Shown piece after piece: positions 27,032 through 36,634 of a stretch of DNA of 56,429 nt. The position numbers were made by a program, and so were the translations under genes. A model generated the notes under the pieces. That model did no database searches and was not told the DNA's origin. It saw only the letters and a list, made by a program, of their open reading frames with translations. Within the stretch, counting starts at the first letter, position 1, and every line of letters begins with the position of its first letter. Source of the stretch: Glaciecola sp. HTCC2999 (GTDB taxonomy: Bacteria; Pseudomonadota; Gammaproteobacteria; Enterobacterales; Alteromonadaceae); NCBI GenBank assembly GCA_949498985.1, contig CATECQ010000002.1:1-56429 (forward strand), read 5' to 3'.

Positions 27032-28819
27032 ATGTTAAATAAAGGTAAAGCAAAAGCTCTTTCTTTATCAATGTTAGTATCTCTTGCATTGGCTGGTACA
27101 GCACATGCACAGGTTACTGATAATGATATTGTAAACGATCATCTAACCACCAATGAAGTTGTGACCAATGGTCTTGGCCTTCATGGTCAGCGTTATAGTA
27201 CGTTAGATACAATTAATACTAAAACGGTTGAAGATATCCGTCCTGTTTGGGCATTCTCATTAGGTGGTGAAAAGCAGCGTGGTCAAGAATCACAACCAAT
27301 GATTAAAGATGGTGTGATGTATGTCACGGGTTCTTACTCTCGTGTGTTTGCAATTGATGCACGTACAGGTAAAGAATTATGGCAATACGAAGCACGTTTA
27401 CCCGATGGAATTATGCCTTGTTGTGACGTAATAAACCGAGGTGTAGCTTTATATGGTGATCTAGTTATTTTTGGTACGCTTGATGCGAAGTTAGTAGCGT
27501 TAAATAAAGATACCGGTAAAGTCGTATGGAAGAAGAAAGTTGAAGACTACAAAGCGGGTTATTCAATTTCAGCAGCCCCCATTGTAGTTAAAGGCAAAGT
27601 CATCACCGGTGTCGCGGGTGGTGAATTTGGAATTGTAGGTAAAGTGCGTGCATACGATGCGAGCAATGGTAAGTTAGTTTGGGAACGTCCAACTGTTGAA
27701 GGCCATATGGGTTATATCGTCAAAGACGGTAAAAAAGTTGAAAATGGTATCTCAGGTGGTGCTCCCGGTAAAACTTGGCCAGCTGACTTATGGAAATCCG
27801 GTGGCGCAGCGCCATGGTTAGGTGGCACATATGATGCTGATACTGATTCTTTATTTTTCGGTACAGGTAACCCAGCACCATGGAACTCTCACTTACGTCC
27901 AGGTGATAACTATTTCTCAGCCTCACGTTTAGCAATTGACCCTGATACAGGTAAAATCAAATGGCATTTCCAAACTACCCCGCATGATGGATGGGATTAT
28001 GATGGCGTAAACGAAGTTGTATCATTTGATTATCAAGAACAAGGCAAAACGGTTAAAGCCGCTGCAACGGCTGACCGAAATGGTTTTTTCTATGTCTTGA
28101 ATCGTGAAAATGGTGATTTTATTCGTGGATTCCCATTTGTTGATAAAATCACATGGGCCAAAGGCTTAAATGCAGACGGTTCACCAATCTATAACGAACC
28201 TAATCGCCCAGGTAACCCTGCAAGTTCTAGTGATGGCAAAAAAGGTCAGGCAGTTGTTACAGCACCTTCATTCTTAGGCGGTAAAAACTGGATGCCGATG
28301 GCATTTAGCCAAGATACTGGATTATTCTATGTCCCAACCAATGAGTGGGAAATGGAAATTTGGAATGAACCTACTGCATATAAAAAAGGCGCCGCTTATT
28401 TAGGTGCTGGATTTACAATCAAAGCCCTTAAAGAGGATTATATCGGTGTACTTCGAGCGATTGATCCAAAAACGGGTGAGACAGTTTGGCGTTATAATAA
28501 TTATGCACCTTTATGGGGTGGTGTATTAGCCACTGCGGGTAACTTAGTATTTACAGGTAACCCAGAAGGTTATTTAATTGCCTTTGATGCGAAAACAGGT
28601 GAAGAACTTTATAAGTTTAATACAGGTTCAGGTATCGTTGGTTCTCCTGTTACATGGGAGATGGACGGCGAACAGTATATCTCTGTTTTATCTGGATGGG
28701 GTGGTGCAGTTCCATTATGGGGCGGTGACGTTGCTAAACGTGTGAAAGACCTTAACCAAGGTGGTAGCGTTTGGACTTTCAAACTACCTAAAAAGTTTGC
28801 TAACTTAGCTCGAAACTAA
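27032..28819 (+). CDS. pedH: PQQ-dependent alcohol dehydrogenase, lanthanide type (PedH/ExaF-like)
   Basis: A 595-aa periplasmic quinoprotein with an eight-bladed propeller, oxidising primary alcohols to aldehydes with PQQ and a bound metal. A signal peptide ends near AHA. Adjacent Cys130-Cys131 (PCCDVI) form the ring that shields PQQ. The catalytic region reads [13 protein letters not shown]: Asp322 is the catalytic base and Asp324, two residues later, is the extra ligand found in lanthanide-dependent enzymes (DYD), where Ca-dependent MxaF has Ala. GAGGA lies seven bases before the ATG at 27032 and only one before an ATG at 27026, so 27032 is the likely start. No calcium-type paralogue is present in the window. 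Confidence 0.93.
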   Translation: MLNKGKAKALSLSMLVSLALAGTAHAQVTDNDIVNDHLTTNEVVTNGLGLHGQRYSTLDTINTKTVEDIRPVWAFSLGGEKQRGQESQPMIKDGVMYVTGSYSRVFAIDARTGKELWQYEARLPDGIMPCCDVINRGVALYGDLVIFGTLDAKLVALNKDTGKVVWKKKVEDYKAGYSISAAPIVVKGKVITGVAGGEFGIVGKVRAYDASNGKLVWERPTVEGHMGYIVKDGKKVENGISGGAPGKTWPADLWKSGGAAPWLGGTYDADTDSLFFGTGNPAPWNSHLRPGDNYFSASRLAIDPDTGKIKWHFQTTPHDGWDYDGVNEVVSFDYQEQGKTVKAAATADRNGFFYVLNRENGDFIRGFPFVDKITWAKGLNADGSPIYNEPNRPGNPASSSDGKKGQAVVTAPSFLGGKNWMPMAFSQDTGLFYVPTNEWEMEIWNEPTAYKKGAAYLGAGFTIKALKEDYIGVLRAIDPKTGETVWRYNNYAPLWGGVLATAGNLVFTGNPEGYLIAFDAKTGEELYKFNTGSGIVGSPVTWEMDGEQYISVLSGWGGAVPLWGGDVAKRVKDLNQGGSVWTFKLPKKFANLARN

Positions 28820-28847
28820 TTTTCAAATTAGCTTTTAAGTAGATAAA

Positions 28848-28886
28848 AACCTCGGTAAAAGATGATGCTTTACCGAGGTTTTTTTT
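28848..28886 (+). terminator. Rho-independent terminator after the alcohol dehydrogenase
   Basis: Perfect 12-bp arms AACCTCGGTAAA and TTTACCGAGGTT enclose a 9-nt loop and run into eight T residues. This should end the pedF/XoxJ-like/dehydrogenase transcript. Confidence 0.92.
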
Positions 28887-28932
28887 ATGTCTGTAAGACA
28901 GATTTAAATCTATTACTAAAATGTTAAAAAAC

Positions 28933-28947
28933 CCTCCCAAAGTAGGA
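28933..28947 (+). promoter_or_regulatory. Island motif copy before the aldehyde dehydrogenase
   Basis: CCTCCCAAAGTAGGA, the reference copy of the recurring motif. It lies about 160 bases before the aldehyde dehydrogenase start and downstream of the dehydrogenase terminator, so it belongs to the promoter region of the next gene. Confidence 0.5.
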
Positions 28948-29020
28948 AGTTTTTAAACCCATCGAGTAATAGTAGAACGTAATGAACAAGCGCAATATAG
29001 CTTTTGTAATTAACTTTAAT

Positions 29021-29048
29021 TATTAAACAGTCATGCAGCTGTTTAATA
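29021..29048 (+). repeat. Inverted repeat in the aldehyde dehydrogenase leader
   Basis: Perfect 10-bp arms TATTAAACAG and CTGTTTAATA with an 8-nt spacer, followed by GTTTTATT. It lies 57 bases before the ATG at 29106. It may be an operator or a leader hairpin with weak terminator character. Confidence 0.5.
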
Positions 29049-29105
29049 GTTTTATTAGGTTGTCCATCTATCCACAGCCTATCAATAACGATAACCGAGG
29101 TGTTT

Positions 29106-30626
29106 ATGATCTATGCAAATCCAGGGAGTGAAGGCTCTATATTTTCTTTTAAGGCGAAGTACGATAACTATATTGGTGGTGAATGGGTTGCCCCTGTAAA
29201 AGGTGATTACTTTACTAATACAACCTCAGTCGACGGAAGTGATATCTGTCAAATTGCTCGTTCAAGCGCTGAAGATATTGAACTTGCATTAGATGCGGCA
29301 CATGCAGCGAGAGATGCTTGGGGTAGAACGTCAGTAACTGAACGTTCAAATATGTTATTGAAAATTGCAGACCGTATTGAAGCCAATCTTGAAGTGCTTG
29401 CCGTTGCTGAAACTTGGGATAACGGAAAACCCATTCGTGAAACATTAAATGCCGATGTTCCACTATGTGTTGACCATTTCCGCTATTATGCTGGTTGTAT
29501 TCGTGCTCAAGAAGGTCACATGTCTGAAATTGATGAGAATACGGTGGCCTATCATTTCCATGAGCCTATGGGTGTAGTAGGGCAAATCATTCCTTGGAAT
29601 TTCCCGTTATTAATGGCTGCTTGGAAGCTTGCGCCAGCTCTTGCGGCAGGTAATACCATTGTTCTCAAACCTGCTGAACAAACCCCAGCAAGTATTATGG
29701 TGTTATTAGAAATCATTGGTGATTTGATCCCTGCAGGTGTATTAAATGTGGTGAATGGTTTTGGTAAAGAAGCGGGTGAAGCTTTAGCTACATCGACTCG
29801 AATTGCTAAAATTGCATTTACTGGTTCTACGCCAGTGGGTGAGCATATTCTAAAATGTGCTGCAGAGAACTTAATTCCGTCTACAGTTGAATTAGGTGGG
29901 AAATCACCTAATATTTTCTTCGAAGATATTATGAATCAAGAAGACGCATTCATTGATAAATGCGCTGAAGGATTTGTATTAGGTTACTTTAACCAAGGTG
30001 AAGTATGTACCTGTCCATCTCGTGCATTAATTCAAGAAAGTATCTATGACCAATTTATGGAACGTGTTTTAGCTAAAACTAAAGCGATTGTTCGCGGCAA
30101 CCCACTTGATACTGATGTAATGGTGGGAGCTCAAGCATCAGGTCAGCAATATGAAAAAATCCTTTCTTATATTGATATTGGCCGTGGTGAAGGTGCTGAA
30201 ATAGTCACTGGTGGTGAAAAAGAATCATTAAATGATGATTTGGATTCAGGTTTCTATGTTCAGCCAACCATTTTAAAAGGTGATAACACCATGCGAGTCT
30301 TCCAAGAAGAAATTTTTGGTCCTGTTATCGCAGTAACAACGTTTAAAACAGAAGAAGAGGCATTAGCTATTGCTAATGATAGTCAGTTCGGTTTAGGCGC
30401 AGGTTTATGGACACGTGATACTAACCGTTCTTACCGTGTAGGACGTAAGATTGAAGCAGGTCGCGTATGGACTAATTGTTATCACCTATATCCAGCTCAT
30501 GCTGCCTTTGGTGGTTACAAGAAGTCTGGTATTGGGCGTGAAACGCATAAGATGATGCTTGATCATTACCAACAAACTAAGAATTTATTAGTCAGCTATG
30601 ACATAAATCCACTTGGTTTCTTCTAA
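29106..30626 (+). CDS. Aldehyde dehydrogenase (ExaC/AldB type)
   Basis: A 506-aa NAD(P)-dependent aldehyde dehydrogenase. The general base is Glu262 in VELGGKSPN and the nucleophile is Cys301 in [11 protein letters not shown]. The NADH-binding region [19 protein letters not shown] is typical. The extra Cys after the nucleophile (CTC) is characteristic of the ExaC/AldB group that follows alcohol oxidation. The protein should convert the aldehyde made by the quinoprotein to acid in the cytoplasm. GAGG five bases upstream supports the ATG at 29106 over a GTG at 29100. It has its own terminator. Confidence 0.94.
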   Translation: MIYANPGSEGSIFSFKAKYDNYIGGEWVAPVKGDYFTNTTSVDGSDICQIARSSAEDIELALDAAHAARDAWGRTSVTERSNMLLKIADRIEANLEVLAVAETWDNGKPIRETLNADVPLCVDHFRYYAGCIRAQEGHMSEIDENTVAYHFHEPMGVVGQIIPWNFPLLMAAWKLAPALAAGNTIVLKPAEQTPASIMVLLEIIGDLIPAGVLNVVNGFGKEAGEALATSTRIAKIAFTGSTPVGEHILKCAAENLIPSTVELGGKSPNIFFEDIMNQEDAFIDKCAEGFVLGYFNQGEVCTCPSRALIQESIYDQFMERVLAKTKAIVRGNPLDTDVMVGAQASGQQYEKILSYIDIGRGEGAEIVTGGEKESLNDDLDSGFYVQPTILKGDNTMRVFQEEIFGPVIAVTTFKTEEEALAIANDSQFGLGAGLWTRDTNRSYRVGRKIEAGRVWTNCYHLYPAHAAFGGYKKSGIGRETHKMMLDHYQQTKNLLVSYDINPLGFF

Positions 30627-30654
30627 GTTTTAAATAAATTAATGAGTGTGTCTT

Positions 30655-30693
30655 ATGGTGACGTTTATGATGATATTCGTCACCATTTTTTTT
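30655..30693 (+). terminator. Rho-independent terminator after the aldehyde dehydrogenase
   Basis: Perfect 9-bp arms ATGGTGACG and CGTCACCAT enclose a loop of 14 nt and are followed by a run of T residues. Confidence 0.88.
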
Positions 30694-30727
30694 GCTTGGT
30701 AAGAACATAAATTAGGGGTTATTACCC

Positions 30728-32863
30728 ATGCGTATATTCGCAATCACAATCAAATTATGTGCATGGATAATATTCTTTGGTGTCTTTTTTACTCAACATC
30801 CTGTTGATGCTAAAGAAGGCGATGTGACTGATATACCTACTGCGATTGAAGAAATTTTTCCCACCGCCACACGTATTGGTGAACCTGAACCCGATATTCC
30901 CGTTATTCCAATTTACCAACTTAATGAATTATTAGGTTACGCATTTGAAAGCCAACACTTTGCAAATTTCATGGGATTTTCAGGAGAGCCGATAAATATC
31001 TTAATTGGTCTTGATGCCAAAGGGGTAATACTGGGATTAAAAGTAATTAAACACAATGAACCTATATTTTTGCATGGTTTGGGTGAAAAACCTTTTTTTG
31101 AGTTTGTGGATCAATACAAAAACCATTCAGTACGTGAACGATATATTATTGGTAGTGATGAGAGAAACTCTCCCAACGCAACTTATTTTGATGGTATTAC
31201 GCGTGCAACCGTGTCGGTGTTAGTAGTGAATGACACCATAGTGACATCGGCATTAAAAGTGGCTCGCGCCAAATTAGATGGATTTGTTGCACCGAGTAAC
31301 AAGATTCTTAAACCTGAAGCAGATATATTTGAAACTCTTAGTTTTGTCGAATTAATGGATAGGGGACTGATCACCCATTGGCAAATGTCTCGTGCTGATA
31401 TTGATAATAATAGCGACATTACGAGTGAAGTTAGAGAGGCAATAAATCAAATAGAAGAAAAAAGTGAATATTTTATTGATATGTATATGGCCTTTATCAA
31501 TATTCCACTGGTTGGTAAAAATTTGCTGGGGGAAGCTGAATTTGCCCGTTTACAAGAAAACCTGAAACCAGGTGAACATGCACTATTAATGCTCAGTAAA
31601 GGGGATTACTCCTATGTGAATGACGAATTTGTACCACAAACTCCGCCTTCTCATTTATCATTATCGCAAAGTGGATTTCCTACCGACATTCGTGATATTG
31701 ATTTTTATAGTTTTTATGAACCTGAATTTGTTACTGATTTACCCATTTATAATGATATTCATATATTGCGATTAAAATCTCAATCCGGTTTTGAACTGAG
31801 TCGAGAGATGACTTTAGGAATGGGTATTAATTACAAGGCATCTTTCTTTGACATACAACAACATATATTTCCATATTCTGTTACCTTACCCGATTCTTTA
31901 TTTATGCTTAACCCGGATGCGATGGCTGCTAAACCAATGCCATTGTGGATGCGAATATGGCTAGACCGAACTTGGATCATTGCCGTTACCTGCCTTTATC
32001 TCATGATCTTAACGGTACTATTTGTCAAACAAACTTCTCTTGTCAAACATGAACAGGTAACTCATTGGGTGAGGGGAGTATCATTAGTTTTTGTTTTATT
32101 TTTTATTGGATTCTATGCCCAAGGACAATTGTCGGTAGTCAATATTTACACTTTGTTTTTAGCTTTATATAACGGTTTTAAGATAGAGGTCTTCTTACTC
32201 GATCCTGTGATATTTATATTATGGGTGTATGTTTTCGTTAGTTTATTCTTATTTGGACGAGGCCTATATTGTGGATGGTTATGCCCTTTTGGTGCGCTTC
32301 AGGAATTTGCTGGAGTTTTAGCTAAAAAGCTCTCCATCAAACAAATTAAAATTAAACCTCAATATCATCGCATTGGTCAGTCTATCAAATATGTGATTTT
32401 AGTTGGGTTAGTTGGGAGTGCCTTCTTTTCATTGAATATCGCAGAACAACTGGCTGAAGTTGAACCGTTCAAAACTTCCATTACTTTACACTTTGTCAGA
32501 ACATGGCCATTTGTCGTTTACGCAGTGTTATTATTATTGCTGAGCATGAAAATTCATAAAGTTTATTGCCGTTACCTTTGTCCATTAGGTGCCGGATTAG
32601 CCGTATTGGGCCGTTTCCCGATATTTAAATGGCTCAGACGAAGGGATGAATGTGGGTCACCTTGTCAACTTTGTAAAACAAAAAAATGTGAAATTGATGC
32701 CATTAAATCTACTGGTGAAATTGATTATGGAGAATGTATTCAGTGCCTTGAATGCGTTGTAACCATTGAAAATCCAGAAATTTGTGTGATTGATAAATAC
32801 AAAGATAAAAAACGGGGTACTAGACGTGCAAGTTCAGAGGTTATTACAGTAAAACCCATTTAA
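30728..32863 (+). CDS. NosR/NirI-like FMN and iron-sulfur membrane protein
   Basis: A 711-aa membrane protein with a signal peptide and a periplasmic FMN-binding domain (about 90-180) whose FGDxxT-like site reads DGITRATVSV. After an inter-domain stretch come about six helices (about 415-630) with polyferredoxin motifs CGWLCPFGALQE and CRYLCPLGAG. A C-terminal double [4Fe-4S] region follows (CGSPCQLCKTKKC and CIQCLEC). This is the layout of NosR/NirI flavoproteins, which move electrons across the membrane and are needed for reductase activity. No nitrous oxide or nitrite reductase genes are in the window, so its role here is open; it sits between the aldehyde dehydrogenase and the sensor genes. 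Confidence 0.85.
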   Translation: MRIFAITIKLCAWIIFFGVFFTQHPVDAKEGDVTDIPTAIEEIFPTATRIGEPEPDIPVIPIYQLNELLGYAFESQHFANFMGFSGEPINILIGLDAKGVILGLKVIKHNEPIFLHGLGEKPFFEFVDQYKNHSVRERYIIGSDERNSPNATYFDGITRATVSVLVVNDTIVTSALKVARAKLDGFVAPSNKILKPEADIFETLSFVELMDRGLITHWQMSRADIDNNSDITSEVREAINQIEEKSEYFIDMYMAFINIPLVGKNLLGEAEFARLQENLKPGEHALLMLSKGDYSYVNDEFVPQTPPSHLSLSQSGFPTDIRDIDFYSFYEPEFVTDLPIYNDIHILRLKSQSGFELSREMTLGMGINYKASFFDIQQHIFPYSVTLPDSLFMLNPDAMAAKPMPLWMRIWLDRTWIIAVTCLYLMILTVLFVKQTSLVKHEQVTHWVRGVSLVFVLFFIGFYAQGQLSVVNIYTLFLALYNGFKIEVFLLDPVIFILWVYVFVSLFLFGRGLYCGWLCPFGALQEFAGVLAKKLSIKQIKIKPQYHRIGQSIKYVILVGLVGSAFFSLNIAEQLAEVEPFKTSITLHFVRTWPFVVYAVLLLLLSMKIHKVYCRYLCPLGAGLAVLGRFPIFKWLRRRDECGSPCQLCKTKKCEIDAIKSTGEIDYGECIQCLECVVTIENPEICVIDKYKDKKRGTRRASSEVITVKPI

Positions 32864-32873
32864 GCCCAAAAAC

Positions 32874-32888
32874 CCTACTAAAGTACTA
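32874..32888 (+). promoter_or_regulatory. Island motif copy before the FIST/histidine kinase genes
   Basis: CCTACTAAAGTACTA matches CCTCCCAAAGTAGGA at 11 of 15 positions and keeps the AAAGTA core. It lies 62 bases upstream of the FIST gene. Confidence 0.35.
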
Positions 32889-32949
32889 ATTTAATAGTGT
32901 TTGATTTACTTTATATTAACAAATCAATTCTGTATTTATATTTGATCAA

Positions 32950-34092
32950 ATGTCTATCAGTACTACTGCTATCAGCCATGCCAGCGATCCTCACATTGCG
33001 TGTTTAGAGTTAAAGGCTCAATTAGACTTAAATCAAGTCAGTACACTCATTTTTTATTGTTCGTCTTCCTATGAATTAGATGCGCTTGCTTTTAATATAA
33101 ATCAACATTTCCCAGATAATGAATGTGTCGGTTGCACAACAGCTGGTGAGTTTGCTTTTGAAGGTTATGAGACGAATACCATTGTCGTAGTCGCTTATCA
33201 CGATAGTCATTTTGCGATTCAAACCACACTGGTTGAAAATCTAACTTCGTTTGACTTACTAGATGCTCAACAGATCATGAATACGCTGAAAAAAGAAATG
33301 GCCCCTAAAGCAATTGCCCCATTGGATTCACAAAGTTTTTTATTTTCTCTTGTAGATGGATTAGCAGCTAAAGAAGAAGAGTTTTTGATTACATTTGATA
33401 GTTGCAGTGCTGGTTTACCCCATTTTGGAGGTTCTGCAGGGGATGGATTAAATCTAAATAAAACGTATGTGTTCTATAATGGTAAGTTCAGACATTCAGC
33501 TGCCATTATCATGTTAATCAATACCGTACAAAAATTTTCAGTATTTTCGGTGAATCATGTTAAAGATTCATTGAGTAAATTAGTCGTCACTGATGCTGAT
33601 CCAAATACGCGACAAGTATTTGAAATTAATGGTGAACCTGCAGCAACTGTATATGCTGATTTATTAGGTTTAGAGGTTAACGATTTAGAGCATGAAGTAT
33701 TTTCTCTTCATCCAGTCGCAGTAAAAATTGCGGGTCAATATTATATTCGTTCAATCCAACGAGTGAATAAAGATTTTTATTCCTTGTCATTTTACTGTGC
33801 TGTAGATATTGGTATTGTTTTAAATGAAGTTGATTTACTGGATATTAATGCCCCTTTGTTAAAAAAGCTCGAAAGTATAAAGAATCACTTAGGTGAACCT
33901 CATGTAGTGATGGGCTGTGATTGTTTTTTAAGGCGCTTAGAAGTGGCATCAAAAGACCAAAGTTTAGAAACACAACACATTCAACAACAATATAAGCTTG
34001 TTGGTTTTAACGCATATGGTGAACACATTAATGGTATGCATTTAAACCAAACATTTACTGGTGTTTACATTAGTCAGGAACATTATGAGTAA
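32950..34092 (+). CDS. FIST-domain sensory protein
   Basis: A 380-aa cytoplasmic protein made of an N-terminal FIST domain and a FIST_C domain (about 230-370). FIST domains are thought to sense small ligands, perhaps amino acids, and are usually paired with signal transduction proteins. No ribosome site is seen before the ATG at 32950; TTTGATCAAA directly precedes it. The gene overlaps the downstream histidine kinase by eight bases, so the FIST protein may present a ligand signal to that kinase. This arrangement is reminiscent of the ErcS' region in P. aeruginosa ethanol-oxidation control; the comparison is from memory. Confidence 0.86.
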   Translation: MSISTTAISHASDPHIACLELKAQLDLNQVSTLIFYCSSSYELDALAFNINQHFPDNECVGCTTAGEFAFEGYETNTIVVVAYHDSHFAIQTTLVENLTSFDLLDAQQIMNTLKKEMAPKAIAPLDSQSFLFSLVDGLAAKEEEFLITFDSCSAGLPHFGGSAGDGLNLNKTYVFYNGKFRHSAAIIMLINTVQKFSVFSVNHVKDSLSKLVVTDADPNTRQVFEINGEPAATVYADLLGLEVNDLEHEVFSLHPVAVKIAGQYYIRSIQRVNKDFYSLSFYCAVDIGIVLNEVDLLDINAPLLKKLESIKNHLGEPHVVMGCDCFLRRLEVASKDQSLETQHIQQQYKLVGFNAYGEHINGMHLNQTFTGVYISQEHYE

Positions 34093-36625
34093 CTCAAAGC
34101 CCGAAGAACAGCTTAGTCCTCAAGCGGAAATTGCGGCGCTGAAGTTAAAAAACGAGCGTTTGCAAAAAATTAACGATGCGTTAATTTTTAGAATAGAAGA
34201 AGGACCGGGTAATAATGCTGCTTACTCTGCATTTGAAAATTCAGTGCATTTAGCACTTCAAGTTAATTTGAAAACACATGAACTTAATGATGCTTTAGCT
34301 AAATTGCAAGGCCTTAATACACAGTTATCTCAAGCTAACCAAGAAGCCAATTTATTTCGTCAACGCTTCGTTGATGCCATTGAAAGTATTTCTGAAGCCT
34401 TTGTTTTACTTGATGATCAAGGAAATATAATTTACCAAAATTCCAATTTCAAACAGTTATGGCAACAAACCGAACTCAACTCTTTAGTTGGCTCAAATTA
34501 TTATGAACTTAAAGCTCTCGGTAAATTAAAAGGGATTATATTGAGTGTCACTCCTAACAGTGACAACAATAATTCGGTTTATCATTTTAGTAATAACCGT
34601 TGGTATCAGCTTAATGAGAAGCGTATCCAAGATGGAGGTATGGTCTTATTATTTACAGATATTACCCACATTAAACATGCAGAATCTCAACGGTACGAAC
34701 TGGCAATAGCGCAAAAGAATAAATTACTCCAAAACCTAATTGATAACCTTTCTCAAGGTGTATTACTACTTAATAAAAACAACGCCCCAGAAGTATGGAA
34801 TGCCAAATTTGAACAGTTTTGTGAGTTATCACATGAAAGTATTCAAAATGTCTCTGAATTACATGAATTTAATACTATTACTGAAGTATTTTTATATCCC
34901 TCACGTGAATTAAATTTTCATATACAGGAACTCAGTAATGGCAAAGTCATTGACGTACGTCGACATTTTGTCAGTGATGGACAAAGTATTATTACGTTAT
35001 CTGATATTACAGAACAACACCAATATGAACAGTCTATACGCGAAAGTGAAAATTGGATTAGAACGATCACCGATAACGTACCAGCGATGATTGCCTATGT
35101 GAACAAACAAAAACAATTTATGTTCACTAATAAAGTTTATAACCAGTGGTATGGTGATCAAAATCACGATTTAGTTGGTCAAGATCTTGAGGAAAGTAAT
35201 TTATTTGAAGATTGGGAACGCATTTCCGTGTTTGTTAATCGTGCGCTTGACGGTGAAATGGTTTCATTTGAAAGTAAAGAAACTAGTGTTAATGGTCGAG
35301 TGAGTTATTTACAAAAGTCTTATGTGCCTAATATCAATAGTAATGGTACGGTCGATGGATTTTTTGTGTTAGTCAACGATATTACCGACCGAATTCGTGC
35401 ATCACAAGCATTACAAAGTGCTAATTTTGAACTTGAAGAACGAGTGCAAATTCGAACTAGAGCACTAGAAAATGAAATAGAAAGTCGCAAACACACTCAA
35501 GCACGTTTATCTGAAGCTATCATTTCAGCTAAAGAAGCTACAGAATCTAAATCAAAATTTTTAGCTGCGGTGTCGCATGATTTATTACAACCTCTTAATG
35601 CTGCACAACTATTTTCGGCTTCATTGCTCGGGAGTTTAGACGCATCAGAGAAACCATTACTTAATTCAATTAAAAGCTCATTAAATGATTTAGAAAATCT
35701 GATTGTTACGTTAGTGGATATTTCAAAATTAGATGCAGGATTAATTAAACCTGATGTCCAAGTATTCCCACTAAATTCATTGTTATCTAATATTGCTGCA
35801 GATTATGAAAAAATATCACTCCTTCATGATATTGAATTTTCGTTCGTCCCTACACAGTTGTATGTGAAATCCGACAGTTTATTGCTGGCACGAATTTTAC
35901 GAAATTATTTATCTAATGCGATCCGTTACGCTCGTGGAGGGAAGGTCACATTAGGTTGTCGTCGACGGGATAATTATGTAGAAATTCAAGTATTAGATTC
36001 AGGTGAAGGTATTGCAAAGGATGACTTACAAGAAATATTTAAAGAGTTTAAACGGCTAAAGGGTGCTGTCCAAGCACAACAAAGCCTGGGATTAGGATTA
36101 GCCATTGTTGATAAGATGGCTAAAGTACTAGAACATGATATTAATGTGCAATCACAACTCGGACGGGGTTCTTGTTTTTCGGTAAGTTTACCCATTGTGA
36201 ATGCGTCACAATATCACGAACATTCAGTAACTGAAGCTTCAGAACCTCAAATGCTTAACGCGGCTAAAATTTGGGTTGTTGATAATGATCCTAAGATATG
36301 CCATGCGATGGAAGTATTACTCAACATGTGGGATTGTGATGTCACCGTTGCCACATCATTAGATGTATTAAAAGATAGTATTGATATAACGCAAGCTCCC
36401 TGTGACATTTTGATTATAGACTATCACCTTGATCATGAACAGACAGGTATTATGGTCAGCAATACGATAACTAAGCTAAGACAAGACCCTATACCGACTA
36501 TTATGATATCGGCTAACTATTCTCAAACACTTCAAGAAGAGTGCAAACGGACAAATATTGTTTTATTAAACAAACCCGTTAAACCACTAAAATTACGTAT
36601 GATCATGCAGCAATGTTTAGGCTAG
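34085..36625 (+). CDS. Hybrid sensor histidine kinase (ErcS'/NahK-like)
   Basis: An 846-aa cytoplasmic kinase without membrane segments. An N-terminal coiled coil is followed by three PAS domains (about 100-190, 215-310, 325-440), a second coiled coil, a HisKA domain with His498 in VSHDLLQPLNA, and an ATPase domain with NAIRYA, DSGEGI and LGLGLAIV. A C-terminal receiver domain has Asp779 in IIDYHLD. The DLLQPLNA H-box is typical of the NahK/ErcS' group. AGGAA four bases upstream supports the ATG at 34085. It faces the LuxR-type response regulator across nine bases, and the two probably form the pair that controls alcohol oxidation. Confidence 0.88.
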   Translation: MSNSKPEEQLSPQAEIAALKLKNERLQKINDALIFRIEEGPGNNAAYSAFENSVHLALQVNLKTHELNDALAKLQGLNTQLSQANQEANLFRQRFVDAIESISEAFVLLDDQGNIIYQNSNFKQLWQQTELNSLVGSNYYELKALGKLKGIILSVTPNSDNNNSVYHFSNNRWYQLNEKRIQDGGMVLLFTDITHIKHAESQRYELAIAQKNKLLQNLIDNLSQGVLLLNKNNAPEVWNAKFEQFCELSHESIQNVSELHEFNTITEVFLYPSRELNFHIQELSNGKVIDVRRHFVSDGQSIITLSDITEQHQYEQSIRESENWIRTITDNVPAMIAYVNKQKQFMFTNKVYNQWYGDQNHDLVGQDLEESNLFEDWERISVFVNRALDGEMVSFESKETSVNGRVSYLQKSYVPNINSNGTVDGFFVLVNDITDRIRASQALQSANFELEERVQIRTRALENEIESRKHTQARLSEAIISAKEATESKSKFLAAVSHDLLQPLNAAQLFSASLLGSLDASEKPLLNSIKSSLNDLENLIVTLVDISKLDAGLIKPDVQVFPLNSLLSNIAADYEKISLLHDIEFSFVPTQLYVKSDSLLLARILRNYLSNAIRYARGGKVTLGCRRRDNYVEIQVLDSGEGIAKDDLQEIFKEFKRLKGAVQAQQSLGLGLAIVDKMAKVLEHDINVQSQLGRGSCFSVSLPIVNASQYHEHSVTEASEPQMLNAAKIWVVDNDPKICHAMEVLLNMWDCDVTVATSLDVLKDSIDITQAPCDILIIDYHLDHEQTGIMVSNTITKLRQDPIPTIMISANYSQTLQEECKRTNIVLLNKPVKPLKLRMIMQQCLG

Positions 36626-36634
36626 CTTGACCTT

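Noticed and set aside
27720-29463. Minus-strand ORFs of 60-80 codons inside the alcohol and aldehyde dehydrogenase genes
   Set aside because: They are opposite-strand shadows of strongly conserved enzymes, with no ribosome sites.
32941-32950. TTTGATCAAA before the FIST start as an FNR box
   Set aside because: The half sites TTGAT and ATCAA overlap instead of being separated by four bases, so it is a plain palindrome.
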